From the NCBI GenBank assembly GCA_023313575.1, contig JAJTTP010000032.1, positions 227,207-291,206 of the forward strand: a DNA stretch of 64,000 nucleotides. The letters are read 5' to 3'. Made by a program: the position numbers and the translations under genes. The notes under the pieces were generated by a model, which did not search any database, was not told the DNA's origin, and saw only the letters and a program-made list of their open reading frames with translations. This DNA is from Eutypella sp. D-1 (Eukaryota > Ascomycota > Sordariomycetes > Xylariales > Diatrypaceae). This document shows, piece after piece, positions 12,971 through 24,349 of the stretch (the stretch's first letter is position 1; each line of letters opens with the position of its first letter).

Positions 12971-14891
12971 ATGGACTCGACGAAATCGGGGGATGCTACG
13001 GCGGGTTTTGAGCCGGTGACGGCAGCAGCGGCGACGACTACGGCGACAAAAACTGCGGCCTCCAGACCGAAACTTCACGGAAGAGCATTTTACGAAAGCA
13101 TAGGTAGTCCCAAATATATCGTTGCGCCAATGGTGGACCAGTCCGAGTTCGTACGTTCACTTTCTTTTCAAGCCGAACGAACCCCTCTATATTTGCCGGA
13201 GCATCTCCCCATGCAGTGTGTAGTGTGTATGCTAATCTAGATGATCGTTGGAGAAATAACAGGCCTGGCGCATGCTTACCCGCTCATTCCTTACCCCGGA
13301 GGAGAACTCCAAGGTGCTGGCGTACACGCCCATGTTCCACGCGCGCCTGTTCGACGAGACGCCCAAGTACCGAGACACGCACTTCCAAGCGACGCGCCCC
13401 TCGCCGACATCCCCGTCATCCTCGACGAAAGAGAAGGAGGAGGAGGAGGTGGAGCCCTTCCTAGACGGCAACCCGGCGATAGACCGACCCCTCTTCGTGC
13501 AGTTCTGCGCCAACGACCCAGCGCACCTGCTAGGCGCCGCGCGGCAGGCGGCGCCGTACTGCGACGCCGTGGACTTGAACCTGGGCTGTCCGCAGGGCAT
13601 CGCGCGTAAGGGGCACTACGGGGCCTTCCTACAGGAGGACCAGGACCTGGTGTATCGGTTGATCCACGCGCTGCACTCGAAGTTGGGACCCGTGCCGGTG
13701 ACGGCGAAGATCCGCGTGCTGGAGACGCGCGAGGCGACGCTGGCCTACGCGCGCAATGTCCTGGCAGCCGGCGCCAGCATCCTCGCCGTGCACGGCCGCC
13801 GCCGCGAGCAGAAGGGCCACCTCACCGGCACCGCGGACTGGGCGCACGTGCGCTACCTGCGCGATCACCTGCCGCCGGATACCGTGATCTTCGCCAACGG
13901 CAACGTGCTGCAGCGCGCCGACCTCGACCGGTGTCTCGCGGCCACCGGCGCCGACGCCGTCATGTCCGCCGAGGGTAATCTCAGTAACCCCGCGCTCTTC
14001 GCCGAGCCCCCGGCCCCCGGCCGCGAGGGCCGCGAGTACTGGCGCGGCCGCCACCACCCCCGCCGCGACGGCTGGCGCGTCGACGCCATCTTCCGCCGCT
14101 ACCTCGACATCCTGCACCGCTACGCGCTCCAGCGTGATCCGCCCGCCCGGCGCCCGCTGTTCGTCGTGGGCGACGACGAGGCGTGGCTTCGCCAGCGGCC
14201 GGACGGCGAGGGCGAAGAGGGCCCGGCGAGGAAGAAGAGGAAGAAGGACGGCGGTGGGGGTGGTACGAGCGGCGGCGCGGCAGAGAAGACGACGTCGCCG
14301 AATCTCCTCGCCGTACGTCCGCACCTGTTCCATCTGCTCCGCCACCTCGTGACGCGACACACGGACATCCGCGACGCGCTGGCCCGGTGTCCGGCCGGCG
14401 ACATCGCCGCCGTCGAGCGCGTCCTCGACATGGTGGAGCGCCGCGTCGCCGAGGCCCTTATCGAGTATGAGAGGACCGGTGGCGCGAACGTCGAAGACCC
14501 GGGGACGGAAGAGGAGCAGGATGGGCAGGCGGCGGAGGGCGTCGAGATCGACACCGAGAGCTCCGCCGCTGCCGTCAGGGCCTGCTGGCGGCCGTGGTGG
14601 ATCGCTCAGCCGATCATCAGACCCCTGCCTAAGGAGGCCCTCGCCAAGGGCAGCATACAGCTGAGCAAGAAACAGCTGAAGAAGCAGCTGCAGGAACAAC
14701 AGCAGCAAGAGGGAGCTGACGCAGCGGTTTCCACCACCGCGGCGGATCTGAATGGCTCTACAAGGAAGGATGACGGGGCATCCGAGCAAGGGCTCGCGAA
14801 GCACGATGGCAAGGACGGTATCGAGGAGCCGCTCGTCATTGACGAGGAAAAGAACCCCGTCGTCCCGACTGATGAGCTAGTCGCTGGGTAG
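12971..14891 (+). CDS. DUS1: tRNA-dihydrouridine synthase, Dus1 type
   Basis: The enzyme reduces uridines in the D-loop of tRNA using FMN and NAD(P)H. In yeast Dus1 acts on U16 and U17. Two exons are seen, 12971-13150 and 13263-14891, with a 112-nt intron (GTACGT donor, AG acceptor, CTAAT branch) joined in phase 0. The join restores the family signature VAPMVDQSEF|AWRM, then YTPMFHARLF. The 602-residue protein carries the catalytic cysteine in DLNLGCPQ (Cys about 169), the phosphate-binding HGRRREQKG and ANGNVL. Two oddities stand out: an acidic insert of about 35 residues between the MFHARLF strand and the next core strand, and a long C-terminal tail with KKRKK, a WRPWW patch and a Lys/Gln-rich helix that may help bind RNA. 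Exon 2 is very GC-rich. The start codon is the ATG nearest the domain. Confidence 0.93.
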
Positions 14892-15868
14892 TATAACTAA
14901 ACTAGACGGCTAGATAAAAAGAAACAACAAAAATAATTCCTTGAGATATGAACATGGGCAACGCTCGCTTATGAGAGACCTACGTATTACTAGATCCTTG
15001 CAAGGTCCTATCGGACGGGACATTCTAAGAAATTGACAGGGGAGATTATGTATAGACTCCAGACTATGGGAACCACGTTTGTCACGGAAGTAATATTATC
15101 TCAAGAGCCTTGCTTTATTACGGCACGGGTCTCCTAGCTGATAACTCAGCCTGAGGCGAGCTAGGTCTTCCGCGATAGCTCATACATAATTGGCTCTGGC
15201 AGAAACGCTTCACTGTACTATTTTCACAGCAAGATCTTTTAACAAGGGGTTCCCGAAGGTGGCGTGATTCAGATTTAAGTTTGCGCGTTGCGGTTTACAA
15301 CGATGTTGATATTCTGCCGTTGTCGGTCTTTTGTCCTTTTCTAATCTTTTCTTACCAAAGTGATATAGGCCGGCTAACCCGTAAACAGGAACGGGCGCCT
15401 GGAAAGTATAGGGGCCATATTAATAAATCCATAACGTAGCACTCGGCATGGAGTGCTTGGAATACCCATTTCCAAGGTCCTCTTAGCTGCCGAGGTATGT
15501 AAGGGAAAAGAACTTGCAGGGTGCGGAGAAGCGAACGAATTGTGGAACCCGGATCCGGGTTTTGGTGGAGCCACTGGGGTCCTCAGCCCCAGCTGCCAGA
15601 CTTATGACCCACCTTTATTTTCTATCCCTTTCAATGCCTCAGCCCCATTCTTTTTTTTTTTTTTTTCCAACCCTCGGCAAGAATCCAATCCTGAGATTCT
15701 TCTTGACATCTTTTATAAACAATTGAACAAGTGCCTACTTACACAGTAGGTCAGTAGGTTTAAAATACACTTCCGGAACCGAAAGACAGATTCTTCGAGG
15801 GAAGAAACTGAGTAACATCGCATAACCAGAACCAGATATATAGCTAGTGTCCTCAAGCAACGCTCACA
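14892..15868. other. Intergenic region
   Basis: Terminator of the Dus1 gene and promoter of the next gene. No gene is supported. A run of 18 T residues lies at about 15649-15666. Confidence 0.6.
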
Positions 15869-17195
15869 ATGGCAAGTTTCTCCACGCTTTACGTAACGAA
15901 GAAGGGGATGATTGATGTTCGAGAGCTAACAAACGCGGGCCGATCTGGGCGAATTGCATCATATATAGGCACCGGTAGGAAAATACGTCCTGGCGCTCGC
16001 CTTCGTCGGGTTCTCCATCCTCGGCGCCTACACGACGATCGTGCAAGTGAAGCGGGGCGGGATCGGCCAGATCATGGGCGCATTTCTGCGGGATGAGACG
16101 GCCTCGCTGCGCGTGACGACGCAGCCCTTCCGCCGCGTATATTCCGGCGTCGGCCCCGTGGACCGGCATCTCCAGCGCCTGGTGGGCTTCTTCACCGCGC
16201 TGCTCGATGACCCGGGCGCCGGCTGGGAATCTTCGGCACTGTTATTCTGGGGCCTGGCCCAGATGGGCGGCGTTTGGACCCTCATCATGCTCGAGTCCCT
16301 GCGATCCGGCAGCCGTGGCCGTCTTGTCAGCTGGGCCGGCACCGTAGGCTTCATCTTCCAGAACATCACCTTCGCCGTCGCCGTGCCCCTGTACCTAGCG
16401 CTGCACCTCCTGACATCGCCCGTGGCGTCCCTGGGGATCAGCGACCGCAACGCCGCGCGCCGCGCCCTCTTCGTCTACCTCTGGGACCTCGCCGTGCTGA
16501 CCTCCGCCGTGACGCTGGGCTTCATCGCGCCGACGCTGCTCATGGCGTTGCGGGACCCCATGGGCCACGATGCCGCCACCCACTACAAGTGGATCGCGAT
16601 CTGGCAGCTGTTCCCCGTGTGGACCGCGGTGGCGCAGTGGGTCGCCCACCGCGCCGGCTACTACCTGCTGGGCAGCATGGTTCCGCGCGACGACGACGGC
16701 CGCCCCACCACGCCGGGCGTCGCCTTCAGCGTCGCGGTCTCCGGCGTCTACGAATTCGTCCTGACGCTGTGCGTCGCAACCCAGCTCCCCGTGCTGACGC
16801 TCGTGGCGCTGCCGAGTCCCGCGCGGTCGTTCCTCGCGTCTGCGTTCCCCTCCCTGGCGCCCATCCTCGAACAGGTCACCTTCGCGCGAACCTTCGTGCC
16901 GAACCCGCCGGGCGCGCCTCCGTCTCCGGGCCTGGACTATGCGCCCGGCGAGCTCGCTGCGCCCGTGGTCGATTTCCTGCAGTGGGACTTCTACGTCGGC
17001 AGCGTCCCGCTGCTCCTCTGGGCCGTCTACCTGCACCAGACCACCGTCCGGAACCCCGGCCCCGTCGCCCTGCTGCGCAAGATCGGGTACTGGTTCGTGG
17101 TTGGTGGGCCGGTGGCCGCGACCGCTGCGCTGCTCTGGGAGAGGGACGAGGTCGTCAAGGAGGACGAGGCACCGCTTAAGGATAAAGATACGTAG
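15869..17195 (+). CDS. Polytopic membrane protein of unknown function
   Basis: The model has a 24-nt first exon (15869-15892, encoding MASFSTLY), a 76-nt intron with donor GTAACG, branch GCTAAC and acceptor ATATAG, and a long second exon (15969-17195). The splice keeps phase 0 and completes the first membrane helix (APVGKYVLALAFVGFSILGA). The 416-residue product shows about eight hydrophobic segments, near residues 11-31, 98-118, 127-156, 165-190, 205-230, 250-275, 345-365 and 380-400. A charged tail ends it. I do not recognise a catalytic motif. Similar multi-helix proteins of about 350-400 residues occur in fungal genomes, some near terpenoid clusters, but no other cluster gene is seen here. 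The exon is GC-rich like Dus1, so it belongs to the conserved core compartment. Confidence 0.75.
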
Positions 17196-18620
17196 GCAGG
17201 AAGTCAGAGAGCTCGCGTTTTCGATAATTCAGAAGGGTCAGCCTCTCGGATAGCTCTGGCTTCGACGCAGATCTTGGGTTAACGGGTTGGTTGGATAACT
17301 AGAGCATCTTTGCTTAGATTGGGGCTTGGGGGTTTTCTAGGCTTTTCGTTTCTGGACTTTGCCCGTGGCTTAACCTTTCACTCGTTCTTGTAATGCCTGA
17401 TTGCAATGTTGCACGACTTGCTATGTTAGATGGGAAAGCGTACAGACGTAGGATGAAACATAAGCAGTGTCAATCCAGGAATCAGGCGGTGGGTGTCACG
17501 AAGCGGTAGGCTACGATAGGTTTGATATCATCGAATTCCTAGCCTATCTTGTGAATTCTAAAGGTGGGGAGAAAGGGGAAGAAAAGGTCAGATCTGTGAG
17601 TGGCAGGGCACATATAAATAGTAAAAAAGAATTCCCAGAATGAATGCCTAAGGTGGCCAATGCCTGAGGCCGCCATAATATGTAGGCACCAATGCCACCC
17701 ACCTATTGTCCCATTCTCCAGATTGTAGTAACCATCGCGATAACCATCGCAACAACCGGACCGTAACAGTGGGGAGGAAAATTCTCTCTATTTAGGCTAT
17801 CAGTACCGAACTGATTCAGACTTGTCCTCTTGGGCTGCTACGGCACTGCCGATCATTAACGAGCAGCTTACATGGTGGAAGGAAATTCACGCTTTGTAAG
17901 AAACAGGCAAATTTAATTTACGTTGTTGCTGGGAAACTCGTCAAAGACCTGCTGGTCCCCATCAAGCTTCGTAGGCGCATTTCAGGAGCGACACTACATT
18001 GACTACACTCATACTTAACATATGATACATACTGTACATACACACAAATGTGGGTCTCTGAAGCCCCTATTCCTAGCGCGAATATCGCTGGCGGCAAGAC
18101 GGTAACTACCAGTAGATATCGGATTGATCATAAACCAGTAGTCTTCATACACACTTCCAGTTTACTATGAGTTGAATCCAACAACATCAGACTTGTTGTT
18201 ATGGTACCTACTGCTTGACTCCCAACATACACCTTGACCTATTAACCACCTGCCCAGATCACTCACCCAAGCCCATCGCAAAGGTCGATACGCACCGCCT
18301 TGGGTCATCAGCATCCACGAAACCTTTCAACCCTTAAACGAAATAATTTCAGCCGATCCCCCCTTCTAACCCTGCTCGAGTACCTGAAAAATTCGTGATC
18401 CCAGCGTTATCTCGTCTATCCAGCTGGAACTCATCACACGACAAATCTAAAACAATCTAAAACTTATCTTGCGCATCATCAATTAGATTGAGGGCGATTG
18501 ACTATAACCATATAAACTGCAATGAAACGGCCACCTACACGAAGGAATCCAAGAGGTTCTCTTCGGCATAACCTGTTTTTCCTATAGACACTTGTTCCAA
18601 GAAAGGTGCAGCCGAATAAC
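17196..18620. other. Intergenic region
   Basis: No gene supported. Composition is ordinary, without long open frames or obvious repeats. Confidence 0.6.
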
Positions 18621-20257
18621 ATGTCAGGGGAAGGCGCAGATCAAACGGACCCTAGCGTTCGTCTCTTTAGGTAATCTAACCACACTATCGTTGGAAAGAT
18701 GTTGGAACCCTTCCAGCTACTAACACTTTGTAGGCTCGATAGGGATGCCAGAAAAGAGAATCTAGCTTGGATCTCCAGGTAATACCCCGGCATCCCGAAT
18801 ATTGGCAAGAGCAATCGCGATTAATCCATATCTTGTAGATTAACTTCACAGAGCTGCAAGCGCAAGGTAGATGATGCCTATCTGGAAGTACAAAAAGAGC
18901 CGGTAACCAAGTCTCCGAAACGTGAGCGTCGGGGATCCCCTGAAGTCATCGTCATTAAAGATGACGATTCGTCCCCACCCCAGAGACCTACTAGCGGTGT
19001 TGGCCGACGAGAGCTTAGACAAGTCCGAGAAAACATAGAAGATACTCAGTACGCCCTAATGAATATCAGAGAACAAGTCACCGACTGGTCTCTGAGGGTC
19101 CAACAGAATGAGGCGTCCCTGGCTGCGTTAGTCACCCATATCGGGGATTTTAGTGCTGCGACATGGCGAGAACACACGTCGCAAGCGGTAGTTGCACTCT
19201 TCTCGAACGGATTGAAAAACTCGAGCATCGTCACGAAAGTCGCGACCACGCCTCTACTGAGTCCGATTCAGTACGGAGTGATCCTAAATCGGTGCCCAAG
19301 GCCCCGACTTCTGGGCCGACTACATACCAGGAATCCACCACCGCAGGTATCAAAATTTCCGGCAGCGCGAAAGCAGGCACTCAACTGGAGGTTTTATCTG
19401 ACGTCGGCTTCCCGATGCAGGACGCCCTTTGGGGGCCACCAACCTTGACGAACAAGGGCCTAGAGAAGTTCTTCAAAAATATTGACTTTCGCGACGCGAC
19501 GCATTTGAAAGCTTTGGACTGTATGGATGGCCAAGCAATCTCGAGGGACTGCGTGATGTTTTGCGATTGCCAGGCTTCAACCGTGTTTGAAGTAGATTAC
19601 GTCCTGAGAACCGGTCCCACAGTCACATACATCCGATGTGACGACTTGGATACAGAGAAGAGACGGACCAAGAAGCTGCGGAAGCGCGGTCTGGAAGCCC
19701 TTAGAATACGAGAGCTCAGTATCTCAGCGCCGGATTCCAGCGATGACAGACGCCGGTTCAAGGAGTGGAAGATCCAGACCAAACCCCCGAAGTACGTATA
19801 CGACATCGGGCAGTTATTCATACGTCGACGTGGCCGCGATCGATACGATCGAGGGCGATACGAACTGATCGGCACTAATTTCAACATGGTAATCGATGTC
19901 GCGGAGTCACGGAAGCCAGTCTGGCTGTTGATGTGTCCCGAGCACGAGATGGTAGAGCTTAAAAAGGCCAAAGGGAGCCGTCACCCTTTCCCCTCCAGAT
20001 CTTTCGGGTTAAACGGCGTCGCCATTGCCAAGATTGCAGATTCCGTTGAGGATATCAGCCTCTGTAGTGGGTCCTTCGATAAGACTACGTTCATGAAATT
20101 TATGGCTGCAGATCAGCTTGTCGCAAACACCTATTTTCAGGGGAAGGTGACACTCAACTTCTGCACACCAGATATCGATGATTTAGAAGCGAGGATCATG
20201 TGCGGATGGAAAGGAGTCCAGTCTTCGGGTTTCAACACGTCTTCGGAAAGCATCTAA
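18621..20257 (+). CDS. Unknown coiled-coil protein with SUMO-interaction-like motif
   Basis: Four exons are proposed: 18621-18670, 18734-18778, 18839-19126 and 19192-20257, giving 482 residues. Introns 1 and 2 (63 and 60 nt) have GTAATC and GTAATA donors and TAG acceptors. Intron 3 (65 nt, GTTAGT...GGTAG) is inferred because the reading frame must change between 19126 and 19192. With it a coiled coil runs unbroken through LRVQQNEASLAA into LLERIEKLEHRHESR. The N-terminal part has a basic cluster KSPKRERR (56-63), then VIVIKDDD (68-75), a hydrophobic core plus acidic run like a SUMO-interacting motif. The C-terminal part (about residues 190-480) looks globular, with FPMQDALWGPP, a Cys-rich VMFCDCQAS and GYELIG-like strands, but matches no family I know. 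A nuclear role is a guess from the basic and SIM-like motifs. Confidence 0.65.
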
Positions 20258-20534
20258 GATGGAAAGCTATCAAGGCGATATCGTTGATGGCGGGGGATTA
20301 GTACTCATATACAGTCTTGCTATGTTTATAGATTGAGCTGCTCATCCGCATATCTCGTCACAGCAAGCTCTATCTGGCGATTGTGTTACAGGTAATCTTC
20401 ACCGCCTGACGCTAGCGAATTGATTCCACGATGTTCCGGACCTTGGTCTGCTTTGTTCAATCAGATAGTATGCATCGGGTAGAAACGTCATGCTTCCATA
20501 TCCATTTTATGCCTGTTACAGGGATGATGATTCG

Positions 20535-21449
20535 CTACAGATCATCGTCGTCGTTGCTAATCGTGCTAGTGCCGCCTCCTTCCGCCTCTGCGATCATCTT
20601 CGTCCTCATCACTTCTCCCTCCGGGGTAACGTAGACGTATGCGACGATCTCCAGCCCGGCGAAGGGGGCATAGTCATACCCCAACTCGAACTGGGTCTCC
20701 TCTTCGTCGGTTGTTACCGTCCTGTTGTGCCCGTTGAAGGTCATGTCGCGGTTGTAGTCTCCAACCACCCTACGACTGAGCTCGTTGCCGTTATTGTCAA
20801 GCGACTCGTCGTATATTGACCCGTCTTGCGCCAGCACACGATTCGTGTGCGTCTGGCCCGAGTAGTCGTTCACGCTGTATAGTATGTTGTGGATGATGTT
20901 GTAGTCGGGCGGCACGTCGCGCTTGGTGTTGCCGGCAGTGGCATCGTCCCCGGATGGGGAATCGCCGCCGACAGCGTCGCTAAGGTTCCCGACGATGTCA
21001 CCCACGTTGTTGCCCAGCGTCGCGACGATGGGGTTCAGGTCAATTGTATTAAGCACGTCGCCGACCATCTGCACAACGTTGCCTAGGCGCGCCTCCAGTT
21101 CGACCTTGGCGCTCACGTTCTCGATCTTCAGCGAGACTCGGTCGATGGACGCGTCCACGCCGGCCGTGAAGTGTAGCAGCTTCAACACCTTGGCGTCCAG
21201 GTTCACCTTGGCCGTGATGTTCTCGACCTCGATGCTGATCTCGCCCACCGACACCGAGGCGTTCAGCGAGACGTCCGGCTCCTCTGGCAGCACAACGCCG
21301 TGGGTGTTCGCCGTCTCGTAGTTCACGGACTCTGGGTCCCCTCGCTTCTTGAGGCCATAGCCGATATACCCGTCGTCTTGGGCGGATACAGCAGATAGCA
21401 ACTGCGATAAGAGGAGCAGGGCCAGCCCGTCAGATGAGAAAGCCTTCAT
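20535..21449 (-). CDS. Secreted protein, divergent pair member A
   Basis: A single exon encodes 304 residues. The N-terminus is a good signal peptide (LALLLLSQLLSAVSAQ, cleavage near residue 23), followed by a dibasic KKR at 34-36 and a second KR near 175 that could be Kex2 sites. Residues 60-160 hold two copies of an amphipathic unit spaced by 35 residues: ISIEVENITAKVNLDAKVL (71-89) and VSLKIENVSAKVELEARLG (105-123). A third block (residues 180-295) carries GDYNRDMTFNG and a strand-like EIVAYVYVTPEGEV. Several N-x-S/T sites and an acidic tail (SNDDDDL) are present. The same order of blocks occurs in the plus-strand gene at 22246, about 0.8 kb away, so the two are paralogues. The function is unknown; secretion into the wall or medium is inferred. 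Confidence 0.8.
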   Translation of the reverse strand: MKAFSSDGLALLLLSQLLSAVSAQDDGYIGYGLKKRGDPESVNYETANTHGVVLPEEPDVSLNASVSVGEISIEVENITAKVNLDAKVLKLLHFTAGVDASIDRVSLKIENVSAKVELEARLGNVVQMVGDVLNTIDLNPIVATLGNNVGDIVGNLSDAVGGDSPSGDDATAGNTKRDVPPDYNIIHNILYSVNDYSGQTHTNRVLAQDGSIYDESLDNNGNELSRRVVGDYNRDMTFNGHNRTVTTDEEETQFELGYDYAPFAGLEIVAYVYVTPEGEVMRTKMIAEAEGGGTSTISNDDDDL

Positions 21450-22245
21450 TGTGAAATTGTGAATAGGTGCTGGCTCCCGGAAGTTCTATGTCGAAGTCAG
21501 TATAACTTCGAATTGTAGAGGCTGCCTCGACGTACAGAGGTGAGAACTAGGTTGCAGTGAAGAGACGGATATCATGGCTCTTAGGTGCCCCGATGGGAGG
21601 ACGGGAGCCCAATTCCTGATAGACTTTCATCGCTTACACCCACCACCCGCTATGTGCTTCATGCGGGGGATAACTGTATCAGACCGCCGGACCGTGCTGT
21701 CGAGTATTAGTTGGCGGCCAGATATAGGTTCGAAGTTCCTGATCTAAGCCGTGCGACACACGATTACTGGTCAGCGTCCTGTGATCGGCTCCACATAGGC
21801 GAGGCTTGTTCTAGATCTCGACTGGTCGGGGAAGCGGTAACAGGGATTGTACCCCCGGGGCTTGCAGGGTTCGCATTGAGCGCAATTTCCCTGTAACTCG
21901 AAAGACCGAGTTTTTCTCCTTGTCGATGCATCCGAATGGCTGAAAATGCTATGTATGCATGCGATGGTATTCTTGAATCTCGATCTCGACGTCGTGATCC
22001 GCCTTAACGGCTTGACCCCTTTAGGCGACACCATTAGACGTCTAAGGGGGTTAGAATCGCGGTGGAGATTGCTAGGTTCCATCGTGTAAGCGAGCGACCA
22101 TGCTGGTATAGCTCAGCGACACCCGCTCGTTGAACCTCAGTTCTTCGAACCTTGCTGCCATCTAACGAACACAAATTGGGAGGGCTCATATCGTACAGAG
22201 TTGTGTCATCCTTCTCGACTGTTCGCACAACCTCTAGCTAGAAAG
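21450..22245. promoter_or_regulatory. Shared divergent promoter region
   Basis: About 800 bp separate the start codons of the two divergent paralogous secreted genes, so both promoters must lie here. I see no clear TATA box or repeated operator by eye and no supported open frame. Co-regulation is an inference from arrangement. Confidence 0.4.
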
Positions 22246-23178
22246 ATGCGCCATCAATTTCTTCTCGCGTTAGCCTGCGGCTTCTCGCAGTTAGCATTCG
22301 TAGCAGCGCAGACAGCATCGTCTACAACTGACGCAGCGCCGACAAATTCGTCAACTGAAGGACCTTCGGACTCAACAACACAGCCAGAGGTCACTCCTAC
22401 AGATACTACTTCGCAAAGCAGCGAAACTTCAGTGCCCTCTGGCACTTCCACCACTGGAGGCGGATCAACTTCGTCTAAATCATCGCCCCCGGATGTCTCC
22501 TTAAGAGTACCAGAGCTGCATGTGGGCCGGATCGAGCTAGATGTTGACAACCTACAAGCCGAAGTGAACCTAGCAGCTCAGATCGCGAACCTCGTAGAGC
22601 TGAACGCAGGCGTCCAGGTTGGGGTCGAGAAGGTCAACATCACGATCGCCGATGTCGATGCCAACCTTGATCTGGTAATTCGCCTGGGCAACCTCGTGGA
22701 CATCGTCAACCGGACTCTTGAGTCGCTCAACCTCAACCCGATGCTCATCAACATCCTGAACGAGGCGACCGACCTGGTGGACGGTGTCGTCGGTGTCGTG
22801 GACGGGCTCCTCGGCTCCATCGTGAGCGGCGACTCGACGATCAACTACCTGATCGACAACCTCGGCGAGATCGTCGCACAGACGACCGACGCAGCCGGCA
22901 ACGCCGTCAGCTCGATCGTGGGTAACTTCGAGAAGAATATGACCTACACCGGAGCGCAGGAAATACTTGACGGCGGGTTGCTCCAGAAAACGTACAAGTT
23001 TGATTTGCTCAACTCCCTGGTCAACATCGTCTTCAATGCCGCTGGCCAGGTCGTGCAGGCCGTCGTTGTAAAGGGGAATGGGGGCGGCAACGGGGGTGGG
23101 GGTGGGGGTAGCACATCATCCGCTTCGACGGCGACGGCGATGGCATCGACGCCTACTCCCACGGCAAGTCCAAGTTAG
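22246..23178 (+). CDS. Secreted protein, divergent pair member B
   Basis: A single exon encodes 310 residues from the first in-frame ATG, which immediately precedes a signal peptide (FLLALACGFSQLAFVAAQ, cleavage near residue 22). A Ser/Thr/Pro-rich, probably O-glycosylated linker follows (23-84). Then come the two amphipathic units, IELDVDNLQAEVNLAAQIA (96-114) and NITIADVDANLDLVIRLGN (131-149), again 35 residues apart. Next are LNLNP, a Val/Gly-rich stretch and NFEKNMTYTG. The tail is Gly-rich then Ser/Thr/Pro-rich and has no hydrophobic end, so it is not an obvious GPI-anchored protein. The order of blocks matches the neighbouring minus-strand gene; this copy has gained the Ser/Thr linker and Gly-rich tail. 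No family name is recognised. Confidence 0.8.
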   Translation: MRHQFLLALACGFSQLAFVAAQTASSTTDAAPTNSSTEGPSDSTTQPEVTPTDTTSQSSETSVPSGTSTTGGGSTSSKSSPPDVSLRVPELHVGRIELDVDNLQAEVNLAAQIANLVELNAGVQVGVEKVNITIADVDANLDLVIRLGNLVDIVNRTLESLNLNPMLINILNEATDLVDGVVGVVDGLLGSIVSGDSTINYLIDNLGEIVAQTTDAAGNAVSSIVGNFEKNMTYTGAQEILDGGLLQKTYKFDLLNSLVNIVFNAAGQVVQAVVVKGNGGGNGGGGGGSTSSASTATAMASTPTPTASPS

Positions 23179-24349
23179 CCCTATGTAGTCAAGCGGGTAC
23201 CCAAGTTGAATTGGGGAGATAAAAAATCAATGTTACATTTTACGAAGACACAGGAGCCCATGCATGCCCTTAGTACAGCCAGTACCTAGTCACGCCAAGT
23301 GACTATATAACCCTCCTGTGATTGCAGAGCGGAATCCACGTCTGTAAACTCATCAACATGCAAGATAGCATTGTATGTCATCAGATGATGGCCGGTATTC
23401 CTAAGTCTTAGTCGTAAGAATTAATCGGGCAACATATCTAATCCACAGCAATTCTGGAGCATGGGCGACGTAAGGATCGACTGCTGCCATATAGTAGTAA
23501 CCCTTGATGTTTCCTTGTCATAGGATTAAGCTAACTAAACCAAACTCGACCATAGACAGAATTATCCGCATCACTCACCGCGGAATACATAACTAACTAT
23601 ATAACAGAAGTCGCTATGTCAGAGGATCCTACATCACAGTCTGAAGATCGACTGATTAACCGAACGTTTTGAGCAAACCTTGATCCTACGGCGAGAACCC
23701 CTAGCAACCGATTCCGTGCGGCACTCTCTATTGGAGAGGGGCGTGAGAGCCCATCCGGCCAAGCCGTCGTCTATCAGCGAAGGATCATGTACATCCGGGG
23801 TGACCCCAGCTACTCCGCACAGAATCACCCCCCGCATTCTCATGTCATCCAGAGCCAGATGCCGAGTCGTTCATCTCTAACTTGCCGAAGCGGCTGGTGC
23901 GGAACTCACGCCGGGCTTCAACGATCCTGTTTGAAGGGTCAGTATAGTGGAGAGGAATGTCAAAACAGGAAGGTCTTCGTCTGCATAGGGATACGTATGG
24001 GTTCGTATGTGTTAAGGTGCATCGATAACCCCATCCGACCAATTCAACGTTGCACTGGATAGCTTCAGTTGCAACTCAATACCCGTCATAGCATAGCTAG
24101 GCGCATGGGTTACTTGGAGTTTTGTCGGCTCAACAACCGTCGTTCCATGTATTCAATCCCCCTCATATGCACGAGCTGGTGGTACCAGGGCGTCGATCCA
24201 ACCTACATCATAAGTTCTTTGGCTTCTTCCCCTCACGGTGGTGTATATAAGAAGGGGTGGCAGATACTTCTCTTCTCTATACTGGATATACTACGCCATG
24301 CTCTCGAGACAAACCAGGTAGTCAAATCAAGCGCGCACTTTAGCTAAAA
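23179..24349. other. Intergenic region
   Basis: No gene supported. A TATA-like run (GTGTATATAAGAAGG, about 24240-24254) sits roughly 100 nt upstream of the GH105 start codon and is a plausible promoter element. Confidence 0.5.

Noticed and set aside
13629..14804. 391-codon minus-strand frame opposite Dus1
   Set aside because: The plus-strand frame has all Dus1 motifs; very GC-rich DNA lacks stops on the other strand.
15869..17195. Terpenoid or other secondary-metabolite cluster around the eight-helix membrane protein
   Set aside because: No synthase, oxygenase or transporter gene adjoins it; neighbours are Dus1 and an unknown coiled-coil protein.
22090..22140. TGGTATAGCTCAGC resembling a tRNA D-arm
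   Set aside because: No matching acceptor stem, anticodon arm or T-arm box at the right distance.
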